A stretch of 64,000 bases of DNA from Nectonema munidae (taxonomy: Eukaryota; Nematomorpha; Nectonematoida; Nectonematidae). The stretch is from positions 372,001 to 436,000 of the forward strand of contig JAUIRK010001029.1 of NCBI GenBank assembly GCA_030549495.1, written 5' to 3'. Position 1 is the first letter of the stretch. Every line of letters begins with the position of its first letter. A model generated the notes under the pieces. That model did no database searches. It was not told the DNA's origin and saw only the letters and a program-made list of their open reading frames with translations. Below, in pieces: positions 62,538 through 64,000 of the stretch. The position numbers and the translations under genes were made by a program.

Positions 62538-62717
62538 GGGTCTTTTCGTTTAGACGGCCACATCAAGTAATCACCATTTCCTCTGCCTTTCAAAGTTATG
62601 TCTTGATTGCTATAATATTAATAACTATAATTAATCAATAAATTAATAAATATAATTAACTGTAAATTGGAGACGAAATGGTGATTACTTGATGTGGCCG
62701 TTTAAACGAAAAGACCC
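62538..62717. mobile_element. 180-bp MITE with 43-bp nearly perfect inverted repeats
   Basis: The arm GGGTCTTTTCGTTTAGACGG (62538 onward, 43 bp to 62580) is mirrored at 62675-62717 with a single mismatch. The AT-rich loop has TAAT and TTAAT repeats. A target duplication is not obvious (A-rich on both sides), so the superfamily is undecided. Confidence 0.8.
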
Positions 62718-62719
62718 AA

Positions 62720-62925
62720 AAAACGTAATATGCGTGAAAAAATTTTTAACATCTGGAAAAAATCCAAATATTACTCTGTAAAATTTATCCCGAACACCCA
62801 TATATATATATATGGATAGGAATCTATGTTATCATGCTTCTTACATGGTTTCAATATTGGTATAGTTTTTTTTAATTTTAAGAGATTTAATAGAATTGTT
62901 ATTTAACATATATGCATTAGAGCCC
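62720..62925. other. No recognised feature
   Basis: AT-rich with a (TA)n run at 62801-62814. Confidence 0.4.
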
Positions 62926-62927
62926 TG

Positions 62928-63110
62928 CGCGAGTTGTAAAAAGTTGTTCGCACCCGCCCCGCCCCGCAATTATTCAATTTGTACCCGCTCTGCCCCACCC
63001 CGCATTTTTTCAATTTGAACCCGCACCGGCCCCCCTTTTATCAATTTACACCCACCTCCCTTTTATCAATTTGCACCCGCAACCGACACGCATTTTATCG
63101 AAATATGTTA
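62928..63110. repeat. hAT-type terminus with GC-rich sub-terminal tandem repeat
   Basis: TAGAGCCCTGCGCGAG is a hAT-like terminus. About five units of a 30-35 bp repeat follow (TCAATTTG.ACCCGC..CGCCCC.CATTTTA). C-rich blocks alternate with AT-rich ones, contrasting with the local sequence. It probably belongs to the hAT element whose N-terminus lies at 63341-63710. Confidence 0.6.
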
Positions 63111-63340
63111 TTTATATCCTTAACATGCTTGGAAAAAAAATGTTAGATATACTACACTACTTTATATTATTAATTTTTTTACAAATAAGTTTTTGAGTGA
63201 AAAAAAATTTCTTTGACAAGATGTGTATCTGAATAAACAAATTGTTCCATCAACAATTGCAATATTTCAAATTTTCAATATAGAATCACAAAAGATTAGC
63301 CCTTGGATTTTTCATATTTGTATTTTTGGCTTTTATTTTT

Positions 63341-63710
63341 TTAATTTGTGTAGTTTGTTTTTTCATATAAAATAATTTTACGATTTAAGAAAGCATTAGA
63401 GTTTACCTCTTGAACTAAGTCAATGAATCCACCACAACCGAATGTTTCAAATGGTCTAAGATCTTTAGCTATAAAACGGACGCATGCCAGTTTAATGTTT
63501 TCGTTTTGGATTAGGATATATTTTGCACTTGTGTCTCCTAAGAATAGAAGTACCTGTTTTTCTTCCACAATAAGGGAAAGCTTGAAAACATACTTTACAA
63601 ACGACAAAATCCAAATCAGTGTTTTTTTCATTTACCACGATACCAAACGTTTTCCAGACTTTCGATTTCAATCCATTTACACTTTTTATTTTATATAAGC
63701 CAGATTTCAA
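63341..63710 (-). pseudogene. hAT transposase N-terminus with BED zinc finger
   Basis: From 63710 the minus strand reads LKSKVWKTFGIVVNEKNTDL, then FVVCKVCFQAFPYCG and TGTSILRRHKC. This is a BED-type finger (VW..F.......C..C......TGTs.L.rH). After a frame change it continues IKLACVRFIAKDLRPFETFG and GGFIDLVQEV, the a..+fi..DLRPf..v.g.GF..L conserved block before the hAT catalytic core. The catalytic part is missing between here and the terminus at 62928. This would have been the DNA-binding half of the transposase. Confidence 0.7.
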
Positions 63711-63714
63711 ATGA

Positions 63715-64000
63715 GATGAACTTGCTGAGATGTTAACGTTGCCATTTAAAATGTTTGAAAGAAAACAACAAAAAAATGAATTATTGAATAATATTAATCA
63801 ATTCATACATGTTTTATGAACAAGCACTTACTTAATCGGAGGTCTTGTACACGAATCAATCACGCTAATCAAACCTGCTCTATCTTTCTATTTCAATTAC
63901 GATTTCACTTTATCATCACACACCATTTACTCAATGTAAATCTCTTTCCAATATACGTAACACAGAAATAAAAAATAAGCTATTTCCAAAAAGGCAATTA
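63715..64000. other. No recognised feature at the window edge
   Basis: AT-rich. It may include the 5' end of the hAT element, but no terminus is seen before the window ends. Confidence 0.3.

Overview
The window reads as a piece of an AT-rich invertebrate animal genome. Host coding sequence is scarce, introns have GT..AG borders, and nearly everything else recognisable is transposon. A copepod- or other arthropod-like source would fit the mix of mariner, Tc1, Tigger, hAT, piggyBac and RTE/CR1/R1-type LINEs, but nothing here proves the taxon.

The one well-supported host gene lies on the + strand from 42018 to 59171. I reconstruct seven phase-consistent exons (42018-42767, 48919-49126, 49175-49326, 49384-49533, 50054-50244, 57845-57992, 58872-59171) that give a 632-residue protein. 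It has three LOTUS/OST-HTH domains, a further winged-helix-like segment and one C-terminal extended Tudor domain. This is the architecture of TDRD5 (Tejas in flies), a germline piRNA-pathway scaffold. Its large introns are full of transposon remains: a broken piggyBac gene split by hAT-like fold-back sequence, a MULE fragment, a Tc1 element carrying two other insertions, and a Tigger1-like relic.

Region by region. 0.1-1.6 kb: decayed LINE with a TTAA-flanked MITE inside it. 2.3-3.3 kb: a 21-bp tandem repeat and a retroelement RNase H-like fossil. 5.8-6.4 kb: Tigger deletion derivative. 7.1-7.7 kb: a possible minus-strand exon. 8.4, 12.4 and 59.3 kb: three copies of a tRNA-derived SINE. 12.9-13.4 kb: an unidentified coding-like island. 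14.4-16.4 kb: pogo remnants and a minus-strand CR1/Jockey-type LINE end. 16.6-20.3 kb: a long R1/I-type LINE with endonuclease, RT and RNase H, on a strikingly C-rich strand. 21.2 kb: Harbinger-like MITE. 21.9-26.7 and 27.4-29.6 kb: two copies of a gene-less TTAA-flanked element built of about 150-bp satellite units. 30-31.3 kb: Tigger-type MITE pieces and a candidate first exon. 31.8-32.9 kb: hAT relic (minus). 33.8-37.3 kb: RTE-type LINE (minus) with a Harbinger-like MITE inside its RT. 39.0-40.9 kb: a complete-looking Tigger with a 491-codon transposase. 41.1-41.9 kb: hAT 3' end. 42.0-59.2 kb: the TDRD5-like gene. 60-62.4 kb: LINE ends and a mariner relic. 62.5-63.7 kb: a MITE with 43-bp arms and a hAT N-terminus.

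Many elements interrupt one another, and the surrounding coding sequence or inverted repeat often resumes exactly at the duplicated target site. The order of events can therefore be read directly. The most unusual structures are the satellite-filled TTAA elements, the triple nest in the Tc1 element, and the interlocked inverted repeats inside the piggyBac relic.
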